Shown here one piece after another: positions 41,314-50,001 of a DNA stretch of 64,000 bases; positions within the stretch are counted from its first letter, which is position 1; each line of letters starts with the position of its first letter. The translations under genes and the position numbers were made by a program. This stretch comes from Roseomonas aerilata DSM 19363 (lineage in GTDB: Bacteria > Pseudomonadota > Alphaproteobacteria > Acetobacterales > Acetobacteraceae), in assembly GCF_000711725.1 (NCBI RefSeq), contig NZ_JONP01000002.1:1-64000 (forward strand), read 5' to 3'. The notes beneath the pieces are model-generated. The model was not told the DNA's origin and did not search any database. It saw nothing but the letters and a program-made list of their open reading frames with translations.

Positions 41314-42348
41314 ATGGGACATATTCGCACGGTGCTCGGCGATATCGAGCCGGATCAACTCGGCATCACGCTGACCCACGAGCACATCCGCTACGCCTAC
41401 CAGGGCTCCGATACCGACCACCAACAGGTGTGGAGCCTGGATACCCTCGCAGGGCAGGTCGCCACGGTCCTGAGAGAGGGCCGGGAGGTCCACCACATCC
41501 AGAGCCTGGTGGACATGACGCCGCCGGAGATCGGACGCCATCCCGAGCTGCTGGCCGAGGTCTCCCGCCGCAGCGGCGTGCACATCGTGGCGATGGCCGG
41601 CTTCTTCCCGGAGGAGCACGCCATCGGCATTCCCTTCCACTGGCGCCGCAAATCGCCGGACTACATCGCGGACATGCTCGTGCGCGACATCACCGAGGGC
41701 ATGGTCTACGACAACCAGCTCACGCCCTATAAGGCCGGCATCCTGAAGGCCGCGACCGGCGGCACCACCAGCACCGAACTCGACCCCAGCAAGGGGCCGA
41801 CGCCGATCAGCCCGCTCGAAGCAAAGGTGATCTGCGCCGTGGCGCGGGCGCAGCGCCGGACGGGGGCCTGCATCAACACCCACACCCAGCCGGAGGATTA
41901 CGCCTATCTCAACCCCGGCATCGAGCTGCTGGACCTGCTGGAGCGCTACGGCGCGGACCTGAGCCGCGTGATCATCGGCCACGCCTTCGTGCACCCTAAT
42001 ATCGAACAGCTGAAGGCGATCGTCGAGCGCGGCGCCTGCCTGCAGGTCGACCATATCGGCATCCCCTGGCAGAACGACAGCCAGGAGAGTCTGGACGAGC
42101 TGATCGCGAACGCGGTGTGCCAGCTGACGGAGATGGGCTACCTCGACCGCCTCGTCTTCTCCTACGACCGCTTCTTCAGCTACGCCGGCAGTCCCCCCAG
42201 TGCCGAGGACCCGCCGCTGCTGAACGAGCAGGTGCCGGTCGGCTACATCTTCGACAACTTCGCCCATCGGCTGGAGGCGAAGGGCTTCGGCAAGGCCGAG
42301 ATGCATCAGGTGATGGTGGAGAACCCCCGTCGCCTGATCGCCTTCTGA
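41314..42348 (+). CDS. Phosphotriesterase-family amidohydrolase
   Basis: A 344-residue TIM-barrel metal hydrolase. Binuclear-site ligands: HxH in THEHIRYAY (residues about 21-23), the bridging lysine in KAGILKAATGG, histidines in CINTHTQPEDY and IIGHAFVHPN, and the aspartate in VFSYDRFF. Family members hydrolyse phosphotriesters, lactones or amides; those with this divergent sequence are of unknown substrate, and lactonase is a fair guess. ATG 41314 has GAGGGG upstream. It sits between two DJ-1-like genes with tight spacing (10 bases, then about 15), an apparent three-gene operon. Confidence 0.88.
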   Translation: MGHIRTVLGDIEPDQLGITLTHEHIRYAYQGSDTDHQQVWSLDTLAGQVATVLREGREVHHIQSLVDMTPPEIGRHPELLAEVSRRSGVHIVAMAGFFPEEHAIGIPFHWRRKSPDYIADMLVRDITEGMVYDNQLTPYKAGILKAATGGTTSTELDPSKGPTPISPLEAKVICAVARAQRRTGACINTHTQPEDYAYLNPGIELLDLLERYGADLSRVIIGHAFVHPNIEQLKAIVERGACLQVDHIGIPWQNDSQESLDELIANAVCQLTEMGYLDRLVFSYDRFFSYAGSPPSAEDPPLLNEQVPVGYIFDNFAHRLEAKGFGKAEMHQVMVENPRRLIAF

Positions 42349-42363
42349 GAGGGGATGCGAGGC

Positions 42364-43041
42364 ATGGATCTGAACGGCGCGCAGGTCGGCGTCCTCATCG
42401 AGAACGCCTTCCAGGAACTGGAGCTCTGGTACCCCGTGATGCGCCTGCGCGAGGCGGGCGCGAAGGTCCTCATCATCGGGCCCGCCCGTGGGCAACTCTA
42501 CGCCAGCAAGCTCGGCATGCCGACGCGCTGCGACCTCGCGATGGACGAGGTCTCGGCGGACGACCTGGACGCCATCGTCATCCCCGGCGGCCTGGCACCC
42601 GAGGGGATGCGCAAGCACAAGCCCATGGTGGACCTTGTCCGCGCGGTGCACGACCAGGGCAAGCTGGTGGCGGCCATCTGCCATGCGGGCTGGATGCTGG
42701 CCTCCGCCGGCATCGCGCGCGGCCGGACGGTGACCTGCGTTTTCCTGGTGAAGGACGACGTGATCAACGCCGGCGGGAACTACGTGGACGAGTCGGTCGT
42801 GCGGGACGGAAACATCATCACCTCCCGCCTGCCGAGCGACCTGCCGGCCTTCGGCAAGGCCATCGTCGAGTACCTGGAGCAGGCGCCCTCCCTCCGCACG
42901 GGGCGCGTGCTGGCGCCGGCCTCCGGCGCCTACGCCTCCGCGGCCTACACGCATGTGGCGGAGACGGGGATGCTGGCGCGGGCCAAGGCCTCGGCGAACT
43001 ATGTCGCGGTCACGCGCGAAGGCGCGCCCATCGGGGCCTGA
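42364..43041 (+). CDS. DJ-1/PfpI family protein with intact nucleophile
   Basis: A 225-residue protein from the ATG at 42364; an upstream start at 42355 is also possible. Motifs: VGVLIENAFQELELWYPVM, DLDAIVIPGGLAPEGMRKHK and VAAICHAGWMLASAGIARG, where Cys and the following His form the nucleophile elbow. Members are proteases, deglycases, amidases or isocyanide hydratases. The unusual C-terminal extension (YASAAYTHVAETGMLARAKA) is not part of the minimal fold. Third gene of the operon beginning at 40758. Confidence 0.88.
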   Translation: MDLNGAQVGVLIENAFQELELWYPVMRLREAGAKVLIIGPARGQLYASKLGMPTRCDLAMDEVSADDLDAIVIPGGLAPEGMRKHKPMVDLVRAVHDQGKLVAAICHAGWMLASAGIARGRTVTCVFLVKDDVINAGGNYVDESVVRDGNIITSRLPSDLPAFGKAIVEYLEQAPSLRTGRVLAPASGAYASAAYTHVAETGMLARAKASANYVAVTREGAPIGA

Positions 43042-43047
43042 CCACTC

Positions 43048-43072
43048 CAGGGGAGGCACCTCGCCTCCCCTG
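43048..43072. terminator. Intrinsic terminator between convergent genes
   Basis: A perfect 10-bp stem (CAGGGGAGGC at 43048-43057, GCCTCCCCTG at 43063-43072) with a 5-base loop is followed by TTT. It sits just after the DJ-1-like operon stop and 12 bases before the end of the convergent alpha/beta hydrolase gene. Confidence 0.75.
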
Positions 43073-43083
43073 TTTCCGGCGGG

Positions 43084-43947
43084 TCAGGCGGCCAGCCGGT
43101 ACTCCGCCATCTCATCCCCGAGCAGGAAACGGCGCGCGGCCTCCTGCACCTTCACCGGGTGCTCCAGATGCGGCACATGGCCGCAGCGCTCCACCGTGAT
43201 GAAGCGCACGTCGCTCACCATGCGGGCGGCTTCCAGGGCCTTGTCGATCTTGGCGTGCGGGTCGTTGGCGCCCCAGATCATCAGCAGCGGGCACTCGATC
43301 TCGCCGAAGCGGCCGGTGATGGTCCAGGGGCGCGTCGCCTCCAGGTCCATCATGCCGTCCATCAGCCTCTCGAATCCCTCCGCCAGGCCCGGGCGGGCAA
43401 AGATGTTCATCTGGACATAGAGCAGCGCCTCCGGGATGCAGGAGACGTCGTAGACCATCCCGCCCATGCGCTTGCGCGCGTACTCGATGGTTGGGTTCTG
43501 CATGGTCGCCACGGCCGCAGCCTTGGCTGCCTGGAAACTCGCCAGCCGCTCGGCATCGCCCATGGTGGCGGAGGCGCTGCCGAGCATGATGACCTTCGTC
43601 ACCCGCTTCTTATCCGCCATGTGGCAGAGCACGGAGAGAAGCGCGCCGTAGGAGCTTCCGAAAACCGAGAACTCCCCCCAGCCGAGGGCATCCGCGACGC
43701 CGTGCAGGTGCTTCACCATGACCGGCTGGGGAGGCCCGCCGCTGTAGTCGCCGATGTGGGTGAGCCCATGGCCGATCAGGTCCGGCGCGACGACATGGAA
43801 GTGCTCCCCCAGCCCATCGATGATCTTCATCCAGGAATCGCAGGACGAGCCCACGCCGTGGATGAGCATCAGGGGCGGCCGGCCCGGCTCGCCGGCCGTC
43901 AGGCAGCGCGTGTTCACACCACTCGATTGAATATAGGCGATGCGCAT
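43084..43947 (-). CDS. Alpha/beta hydrolase, meta-cleavage or NicD type
   Basis: A 287-residue soluble serine hydrolase. The oxyanion region is LMLIHGVGSSCDSW, the nucleophile elbow FSVFGSSYGALLSV (Ser in GSSYG), the acid in MIWGANDPHAKID and the histidine in ERCGHVPHLEHP. The overall layout is that of C-C bond hydrolases and of N-formylmaleamate deformylase NicD. It is 27 bases downstream of a NicX-like dioxygenase gene on the same strand. In nicotinate degradation the NicX ring-cleavage product is hydrolysed by NicD, so a similar two-step reaction is a reasonable inference. Confidence 0.88.
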   Translation of the reverse strand: MRIAYIQSSGVNTRCLTAGEPGRPPLMLIHGVGSSCDSWMKIIDGLGEHFHVVAPDLIGHGLTHIGDYSGGPPQPVMVKHLHGVADALGWGEFSVFGSSYGALLSVLCHMADKKRVTKVIMLGSASATMGDAERLASFQAAKAAAVATMQNPTIEYARKRMGGMVYDVSCIPEALLYVQMNIFARPGLAEGFERLMDGMMDLEATRPWTITGRFGEIECPLLMIWGANDPHAKIDKALEAARMVSDVRFITVERCGHVPHLEHPVKVQEAARRFLLGDEMAEYRLAA

Positions 43948-43974
43948 CGGACTGCGGCTCCTTGGGGCCTGGGG

Positions 43975-45015
43975 TCAGTAGAAGAGGGGCGACATCTTCC
44001 CGTGCAGGGCGAGGAGATGAGCGGGGCCAACGAAGCGGCCGTCCTGCTGGACCGTCTGCCCGTCGATCCGCAGGGTCATGTCCTGAACCACGCCGTCCGG
44101 GTGGTTCTCGCCACCGCCCTCCTCCCACCATGGCAGCCCCATGCCGATGGCGTTGCTGCCGGGCGTGCGAATATCCTCGATGAAGTGGCGGCCGGTGAAC
44201 CTGGCGGCGGGGTGGAAGCCAAGGGTGAAGTGGATCATCCGCCCGTAGTTGCGGCCTGATGCGGCGCGGCGGAGCGAGCGCTCCAGCCGCGGCATATCCT
44301 CGGCCGTGCCGCCCTCCAGCGCCGTGATGGCACCGTCCGAAACCACGGTGATGGGCTTGCGCAACGGGCGATAGATCTCGTCGAAAAGTGCCGTCAGGAC
44401 GGTGCGGCCACGGACGGAGCCGTCCACCGGGTAAAGGTTCTGAGCCCCCGGCGTGGTGTGCATCCCCGGGTGGTTGGCCACGCGAGAGCGGCGGATCTTC
44501 ACCTTGTCCAGGCCGAAGCGGATGTCGGTGCCCATCGGGCAGGTGACATGCGCCTCCTTCCCAGCGCAGCCGTCGAGGTACTCCACCAGCGCGAGCTGGA
44601 AGTCCATCAGCGCCTGGAAGTCCACGCCACCGTAGATGCGCCCGAAGCTGCCGGGATCGCCCATGTTCAGCAGGCCGTAGCGCACCCGCCCCGCCTTCAG
44701 CGCGGCATCATGCATGCGCGAGCCGGCCAGATAGGGAAAGGTAAAGTCCAGCCAGCAATCCGATGCCACCGCGGCGGCGGCCAGGTTGTCCGGCACATAG
44801 GGGTCGGCCAGCCCGCCCTGGAAGGGAAGCTGCGGGATCAGCGCCGTCATCAGCTTTGCCCCGCGCCGCGTGACCGCGCCGGCAATGGCTGCGGTCACGG
44901 CCGGATCGGTCGCGCTGTCCACGGTGAGAAGGACGCTCTCCCCCTCCGCGACGGCGAAGTGCTCCTCCACCAGCACCCGGCTGGCGCGGTCCAGATGGTG
45001 ATCGGCAGACGACAT
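43975..45015 (-). CDS. NicX-like 2,5-dihydroxypyridine dioxygenase / M29-like protein
   Basis: A 346-residue protein in the superfamily of NicX, a non-haem iron dioxygenase that opens 2,5-dihydroxypyridine. The C-terminal half keeps candidate iron ligands: IHFTLGFHPAARF (His262/His268) and GGGENHPDGVVQDM (His305-x-Asp307, H-x-D as in NicX). Length matches NicX (about 350). The start at 45015 avoids a frame that runs into the LysR gene. It lies between the NicD-like hydrolase and the LysR regulator, all on the same strand. The alternative is an M29 aminopeptidase; the H-x-D and the hydrolase partner favour ring cleavage but do not prove it. Confidence 0.7.
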   Translation of the reverse strand: MSSADHHLDRASRVLVEEHFAVAEGESVLLTVDSATDPAVTAAIAGAVTRRGAKLMTALIPQLPFQGGLADPYVPDNLAAAAVASDCWLDFTFPYLAGSRMHDAALKAGRVRYGLLNMGDPGSFGRIYGGVDFQALMDFQLALVEYLDGCAGKEAHVTCPMGTDIRFGLDKVKIRRSRVANHPGMHTTPGAQNLYPVDGSVRGRTVLTALFDEIYRPLRKPITVVSDGAITALEGGTAEDMPRLERSLRRAASGRNYGRMIHFTLGFHPAARFTGRHFIEDIRTPGSNAIGMGLPWWEEGGGENHPDGVVQDMTLRIDGQTVQQDGRFVGPAHLLALHGKMSPLFY

Positions 45016-45031
45016 GGCGGGGGGCTCCGGA

Positions 45032-46081
45032 TCAGGAAGCGCGACGCGCGCGTGGGCGGCGCTGGGCGCCAGCAAGGGAGGGCGGATAGCTGCGCTCGCT
45101 CAGCGGCTTGGCCTGCACGGCCGAGGTGAGCAGGTGCACGAAGGCGGACTCGATGCGGCCGAGTTGCACCTTTGGATTGGTGATCAGGTGCACGTCGATG
45201 GCCGGCGCATCCTCGTAGGGCGGCAGGCGCCAGAGCAGGCCGTCGCGCTCGTCGCGCTCCATCACGTGGATCGGCATCGCGCCGATGCCCATGCCGGCGA
45301 GAATCATGCGGCGCACCTCCTCGAGATGATCGGAGATGCCGACCATCGGCACGGCGAGGTTGGCCCGCTTGTTGAGGGCGCCGATGGTCTGCACCCAGTC
45401 CGAGAAGGTGAAGACCCGGAAGGACACCGCCTTCTCACCCTCCAGGTCCTTCAGGGTCAGCCCCGTCCGGCCGAAGAGCCGATGCAGCGGGCCGCAGAAG
45501 AAGCCGAAATGTTCGCGGTACAGGTGCTGATATCGCAGGTCCGGGTGCTGGACACTCGCCAGCCCGATCCCGACCTTGACCGAGCGATTCAGCGCGTCCT
45601 CCACGATCTGCGAGGATGGGCTGATGGAGATATCCATCGTCACGCGCGGGTAGCGGCGGTGGAACTCGGCGATGGTGGTGTCGATCAGGTCGCTGACGAT
45701 GTGGGAAGCAAGGCGCAGCGAGAAGGTGCCGACGAGGCTGTCGCCGCCGCCATCCAGCAGACGCGGCATCTGCGCGATGGTGTTGAAGATCTCCTGGCAC
45801 TCGCGCAACAGGATCTGGCCAGGCTCGGTCAGGCGGAAGGAGGTCGCGGTGCGCAGCGCCAGCGTGGCGCCGATCTGCCCTTCCAACCGCTTCAGCGCGG
45901 CCGAGATGGCGGGCTGGCTGCGGTGCAGCACGTCGGCGGCACGGGAGATGCTTCCCTGCTCGGCGATGGTGAGGAACGCGCGCAGGAGGTTCCAGTCCAG
46001 CTGGTGCGCGAGCGGCCGCGTCACGCGCGAGAGGCTGGCAGCGGCACGGCTACGCGGCGGAACGGACGGCGCGGCGGTCAT
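45032..46081 (-). CDS. LysR-family transcriptional regulator
   Basis: A 349-residue regulator. The winged helix-turn-helix is near residues 26-85 (LDWNLLRAFLTIAEQGSIS, RAADVLHRSQPAISAALKRL), followed by the periplasmic-binding-like effector domain (LASHIVSDLIDTTIAEFHRR, GIGLASVQHPDLRYQHLY and AGMGIGAMPIHVMERD). A GTG at 46090 is an alternative start. It is divergent from the amidohydrolase-Rieske-ABC operon, and is followed on its own strand by the NicX-like and hydrolase genes. It probably controls both directions. Confidence 0.92.
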   Translation of the reverse strand: MTAAPSVPPRSRAAASLSRVTRPLAHQLDWNLLRAFLTIAEQGSISRAADVLHRSQPAISAALKRLEGQIGATLALRTATSFRLTEPGQILLRECQEIFNTIAQMPRLLDGGGDSLVGTFSLRLASHIVSDLIDTTIAEFHRRYPRVTMDISISPSSQIVEDALNRSVKVGIGLASVQHPDLRYQHLYREHFGFFCGPLHRLFGRTGLTLKDLEGEKAVSFRVFTFSDWVQTIGALNKRANLAVPMVGISDHLEEVRRMILAGMGIGAMPIHVMERDERDGLLWRLPPYEDAPAIDVHLITNPKVQLGRIESAFVHLLTSAVQAKPLSERSYPPSLAGAQRRPRARRAS

Positions 46082-46104
46082 GGCAGGCACTGCGGATAAG
46101 CATT

Positions 46105-46117
46105 CATCAGACTGATG
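46105..46117. promoter_or_regulatory. Candidate LysR operator
   Basis: CATCAG-A-CTGATG, a perfect 13-base palindrome in the divergent promoter, 24 bases before the LysR start and about 90 bases before the amidohydrolase start. LysR proteins often recognise interrupted T-N11-A dyads; this one is shorter, so assignment is tentative. Confidence 0.45.
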
Positions 46118-46205
46118 CTCTCATCCCCAATCTCTATTTGATCTATGGTTCCACGCACCGTCAGGATTGTCCATCGACTTGGCCAACGACCTCACAAGGA
46201 GCGCG

Positions 46206-47264
46206 GTGCCCGGCATGCGCGTCTATGTTTCCCCCCGGCAGGCGGCGCACGACCCGCGGAACTTCCTGGTGGCCGGCCGCGTGCGCGCCAACCCGGATGT
46301 TCCCGCGCGAATCGACCGGCTGATGAGCGGCATCGCCGAGCAGGGCCACGCCGTACTGGATCCGCCGGACAGCGGGGAACTCTATGTGCGGCGCGTGCAC
46401 ACGCCCGACTACGTGGACTTCCTGCGCACGGCGCATGAGCGCTGGGCGATGAACCCGAATGCGGGGCCGGAGGTGGTGCCCAACGCCCATCCTCGGCGCG
46501 CCCGCGGTCCCTATCCGCGCAGCGTGGTCGGGCAGGCTGGCTATCACCTCTCGGATCTCGCCTGCCCCGTCGGACCGCACACCTGGGATGCGGTGCTGTG
46601 GAACGCGCATTCGGCTGCGGCCGCCGCCCTGGCCGTGCGTCACGGCGCCGAGCGGGAGGCCTATGCGCTGTGCCGCCCGCCCGGGCACCATGCGGGCCCG
46701 GACTATGCCGGCGGCTTCTGCTACCTCAACAACGCCGCCGCGGCCGCCGAGATCCTGCGGGACCGCTGGGACCGCGTGAGCATCCTCGACATCGATGTGC
46801 ACCACGGCAACGGCACGCAGGACATCTTCCTGGAGCGGAGCGACGTGCAGTTCGTCTCCCTTCACGGTGACCCCGCCGATTTCTACCCCTTCTTCTGGGG
46901 CTACGCGGAGGAGGCGGGGGCCGGCGCCGGCGCGGGCACGACCGTGAATTTCCCCTTGCCGCGCGGCACGGGCGATGACGAATATATTCGCGCGCTGGAT
47001 GCAGCGCTGGACCGCATCCGTGCCTACGGTCCGGGCGCCCTGGTCGTCTCACTCGGGCTCGACGCCTTCGTGAACGATCCGCTCGCCTTCCTGGGGCTGA
47101 CCACGGCCGGCTTCGCGCGGATCGCGGCCAGAATCGCGGCACTGGGGCTGCCCACGGTGCTGGTGCAGGAGGGCGGCTACATGTGCGACGACCTCGGCCG
47201 GAACCTGGCGGCCTTCCTGGGCTCCTTTCAGTCCGGCCGCACCGCCCAGGCCGTGAGCGCCTGA
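46206..47264 (+). CDS. Histone deacetylase-family amidohydrolase (acetylpolyamine type)
   Basis: A 352-residue zinc-dependent amidohydrolase of the HDAC/acetylpolyamine amidohydrolase family. Signature segments: CRPPGHHAGPDYAGGFCYLN (His-His active-site pair), SILDIDVHHGNGTQDIFLE (zinc Asp/His), VVSLGLDAFVNDPLAFL (zinc Asp) and TVLVQEGGYMCDDLG. It removes acyl groups from amides such as acetylpolyamines. The start is uncertain: GTG 46206 follows AAGGAG by 4 bases, ATG 46215 is 13 away. It is the first gene of the operon with the Rieske oxygenase and ABC importer, so an acylated amine or amide could be the imported compound. Confidence 0.88.
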   Translation: MPGMRVYVSPRQAAHDPRNFLVAGRVRANPDVPARIDRLMSGIAEQGHAVLDPPDSGELYVRRVHTPDYVDFLRTAHERWAMNPNAGPEVVPNAHPRRARGPYPRSVVGQAGYHLSDLACPVGPHTWDAVLWNAHSAAAAALAVRHGAEREAYALCRPPGHHAGPDYAGGFCYLNNAAAAAEILRDRWDRVSILDIDVHHGNGTQDIFLERSDVQFVSLHGDPADFYPFFWGYAEEAGAGAGAGTTVNFPLPRGTGDDEYIRALDAALDRIRAYGPGALVVSLGLDAFVNDPLAFLGLTTAGFARIAARIAALGLPTVLVQEGGYMCDDLGRNLAAFLGSFQSGRTAQAVSA

Positions 47265-47279
47265 GACCCGGAGGAACCC

Positions 47280-48413
47280 ATGCCCGACAACCAGATCCCC
47301 CTCCCCGACCCGAGCTACGCCGAGACCTTCCGGCCGGTCACCCAGGCCACCCACGCGCCGGGCGGGCTCTATAGCGATCCCGCCATCCTGCAGCGGGAGA
47401 TTCAGAACATCTTCCTCAAGGACTGGCTGATGCTTGCCCGGTCCGAGGAGATCGAGAATCCCGGCGACTTCCGCAGCTTCCGCATTGGCAAGGAGCCGCT
47501 GCTGATCGTGCGCGACAAGGAGGGCAAGGCGCGCGCCTATGCCAACCTGTGCCTGCACCGCGGGGTGGAGATCGCGAAGGGCACGGGCAACCAGCGTGCC
47601 TTCGTCTGCCCCTATCACGGCTGGAGCTATGGCCTGGACGGGCGACTGATCGGCGCGAGCTGGATGCAGGACAGTGAGGGCTTCGACCGGCGCGACTGCC
47701 GACTGAAGGAGTATCAGCTCAACGAATGGCACGGCTGGATCTTCGTCTCCATGGCGGCGGAGCCGATGCCCTTCGCGGAGTACATCCAGGATTTCGAGGA
47801 AAAGTTCGGCTGGATCGGCATGGGCGGCCTCTATGTCGGCCTGCGCACGGAGACGAAGCTGAACTGCAACTGGAAGTTGATGGTCGAGAACTTCATTGAC
47901 TTCTACCACCTGAAGATCCTGCACAAGGACACGATCGGCCGCTTCCTCTCCACCCCGGACGCGGAATACGACCTGCGCCCGCGCGGCCAGGTTTATATCG
48001 ACGAGTACGATGCGGGCCCGCTCTCCAAGGATGGCAAGAGCTTCGCCAGGCGGATCCCCTCCATGGAGGACAAGGGCGAGCGCTACTCCCGCACCGGCGT
48101 GCTGCCGCCCAACGTGAACGCCTTCCTGCGGCCGGACTACATGACCTTCTACACCTCCTGGCCGGTGGACGTGAACACGATGGTCCTCGTCGGCTACGCG
48201 CTCTGGCCGCGCGAGGTGATGATGGGCCCGGACAAGGAGCGGATCGTCACGGAGTTCCAGGGCATGCTGAACAAGGTGCTGGAGGAGGATTTTGAGATGG
48301 TCGAGAGCCTCCAGAACGCCGCCGGCGCCGAGGCCTTCGTGCCAGGCCGCATGTCGCGCCTGGAACGCGGCTTGCAGCACTTCGTGAAGCACAGCATCCA
48401 GCGCGTCGCCTGA
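47280..48413 (+). CDS. Rieske oxygenase, alpha subunit
   Basis: A 377-residue catalytic subunit of a Rieske non-haem iron oxygenase. The 2Fe-2S site is CLHRG (Cys91, His93) and CPYHGWSYG (Cys110, His113). The mononuclear iron site is ENFIDFYHLKILH, with His210 and His215. Such enzymes hydroxylate aromatic rings or demethylate and deacylate N- and O-compounds; this size and C-terminal domain are close to betaine/stachydrine-type demethylases as well as ring hydroxylases. It lies 16 bases after the amidohydrolase gene. No reductase or ferredoxin gene is in the cluster, so electrons must come from proteins encoded elsewhere. Confidence 0.9.
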   Translation: MPDNQIPLPDPSYAETFRPVTQATHAPGGLYSDPAILQREIQNIFLKDWLMLARSEEIENPGDFRSFRIGKEPLLIVRDKEGKARAYANLCLHRGVEIAKGTGNQRAFVCPYHGWSYGLDGRLIGASWMQDSEGFDRRDCRLKEYQLNEWHGWIFVSMAAEPMPFAEYIQDFEEKFGWIGMGGLYVGLRTETKLNCNWKLMVENFIDFYHLKILHKDTIGRFLSTPDAEYDLRPRGQVYIDEYDAGPLSKDGKSFARRIPSMEDKGERYSRTGVLPPNVNAFLRPDYMTFYTSWPVDVNTMVLVGYALWPREVMMGPDKERIVTEFQGMLNKVLEEDFEMVESLQNAAGAEAFVPGRMSRLERGLQHFVKHSIQRVA

Positions 48414-48444
48414 CGCCGAAACGCGTGAAACGGAGGACCGGGAA

Positions 48445-49983
48445 ATGACGGGATTCGAAGCGTTCGGCCGGCGCGGCCTGTTGGGAGTGGGTGCGGCAGG
48501 ATTGCTCGCGGCAGGGCTGCCGGCCACCGCCCGCGCGCAGGCCACGCCGAAGAAGGGCGGCAAGCTGCGCATCGGCATCGTGGGCCAGACGGCGAATACG
48601 CTGGACCACACCTCGCCGGTCTTTGCCTCGCCGAACGAGCGTGTGGTGAACTACACCTTGTTCAACACGCTGGTTGAGATCGACCCCACCGGCAAGGCGA
48701 TCCCCGAACTGGCCGAGAGCTGGGAGATCGGACCCGGCGCCAGACGCTGGGTATTCAACCTCCGCAAAGGCGTCACCTTCCACAACGGGAAGGAGATGAC
48801 GGCTGATGACGTCATCTTCTCCCTGCGCCGCCACAATGCCGAAGGATCCAAGTCCGGCGCGCTGGCGCTGATGCGCGACCTGGAGGCGATCAACAAGACC
48901 GACAAGTACCAGATCGAGATCATCCACAAGACCGGTTCGCTCGACATCCACTACCTGATGTCGGACTACCACTTCGCCATCGTGCCAGATGGCGACAACT
49001 CCCATAAGGGCATGGGCACGGGCCCCTACGTGCTGCAGACCTGGGAACCCGGCGTGCGCTTCCGCGGCACGCGGAACGCGAATTACTGGAAGTCCGGCCG
49101 GGCCCATGTGGACGAGGTGGAGATCACCGTCGTCAACGACGACGCCGCCCGGGTATCCGCGCTGCGCGCTGGCGAGGTGGACATCATCAACCGCCTTGAC
49201 CCGCGCACGGTGCGGCTGGTGGAGGCGTCAGCGGACCTGAAGGCGAATATCGCCAAGGGCTACGGCTTCTACACGGTGAACATGCGCACGGATGTCGCGC
49301 CCTTCAACAACCCTGACCTGCGCATGGCCTTCAAGCTGGCCACCAACCGCAAGGAGCTTCTGGACCGCATTCTGCGCGGCTACGGCTCTCTCGGCAACGA
49401 CCACCCGATCGCCGAGGCCCTGCCCTTCCACGCCAACCTGCCGCAGCGCGAGGTGGACTTGGACAAGGCGAAGTTCCACTTCCAGAAGTCCGGCTTCAGC
49501 GGCACTATCCCGCTGCACACCTCTACGGCCGTCTTCTCCTCCGCTATCGACATGGCCGTGCTGATGCAGGCCCAGGCGCAAAAGATCGGACTGAACATCA
49601 GCGTGGAGCGTCAGCCGCCCGATGGCTACTGGGGCAACATCTGGCTGAAGGAGCCCTTCCACATGTCCTACTGGACGGGCCGCATCACCACCGACATCAT
49701 GCTCAGCACGGGCTACGCCTCCAACTCCGTCTGGAACGAGGGGCACTGGAAGAACCCGCGTTTCGACGAGCTGTTGGTCCGCGCCCGCACGGAGTTCGAC
49801 GAGGCGAAGCGCGCCGCGCTCTACGCCGAGTGCCAGTCCCTGCTGCGCGACGACGGCGGGGTGATGATCCCGCTCTTCAACAGCTTCATCGACGGCGCGA
49901 AGAAGAGCCTCGGCGGCGACCTGACCGCGCCGAACATGGAGATGGCGGGCGGCCGCATCGCGGAGCGCTGCTGGCTGGGCTGA
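48445..49983 (+). CDS. Peptide-type ABC transporter substrate-binding protein (family 5)
   Basis: A 512-residue periplasmic binding protein. A twin-arginine leader, FGRRGLLGVGAAGLLAAG, ends at ATARAQA. The mature part reads KKGGKLRIGIVGQTANTLDH, IPELAESWEIGPGARRWVFN, LRKGVTFHNGKEMTADDVIF and MGTGPYVLQTWEPG, standard for family 5. It binds peptides or other small N-containing solutes, and delivers them to the permeases encoded directly downstream. It is preceded by GGAGG. A stem-loop lies after its stop, before the first permease. Confidence 0.93.
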   Translation: MTGFEAFGRRGLLGVGAAGLLAAGLPATARAQATPKKGGKLRIGIVGQTANTLDHTSPVFASPNERVVNYTLFNTLVEIDPTGKAIPELAESWEIGPGARRWVFNLRKGVTFHNGKEMTADDVIFSLRRHNAEGSKSGALALMRDLEAINKTDKYQIEIIHKTGSLDIHYLMSDYHFAIVPDGDNSHKGMGTGPYVLQTWEPGVRFRGTRNANYWKSGRAHVDEVEITVVNDDAARVSALRAGEVDIINRLDPRTVRLVEASADLKANIAKGYGFYTVNMRTDVAPFNNPDLRMAFKLATNRKELLDRILRGYGSLGNDHPIAEALPFHANLPQREVDLDKAKFHFQKSGFSGTIPLHTSTAVFSSAIDMAVLMQAQAQKIGLNISVERQPPDGYWGNIWLKEPFHMSYWTGRITTDIMLSTGYASNSVWNEGHWKNPRFDELLVRARTEFDEAKRAALYAECQSLLRDDGGVMIPLFNSFIDGAKKSLGGDLTAPNMEMAGGRIAERCWLG

Positions 49984-50001
49984 TGGTGTTGCTCAGGAAG
50001 G

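Noticed and set aside
41212-43059. Long minus-strand open frame across the phosphotriesterase and DJ-1 genes
   Set aside because: It is antisense to two genes with clear motifs.
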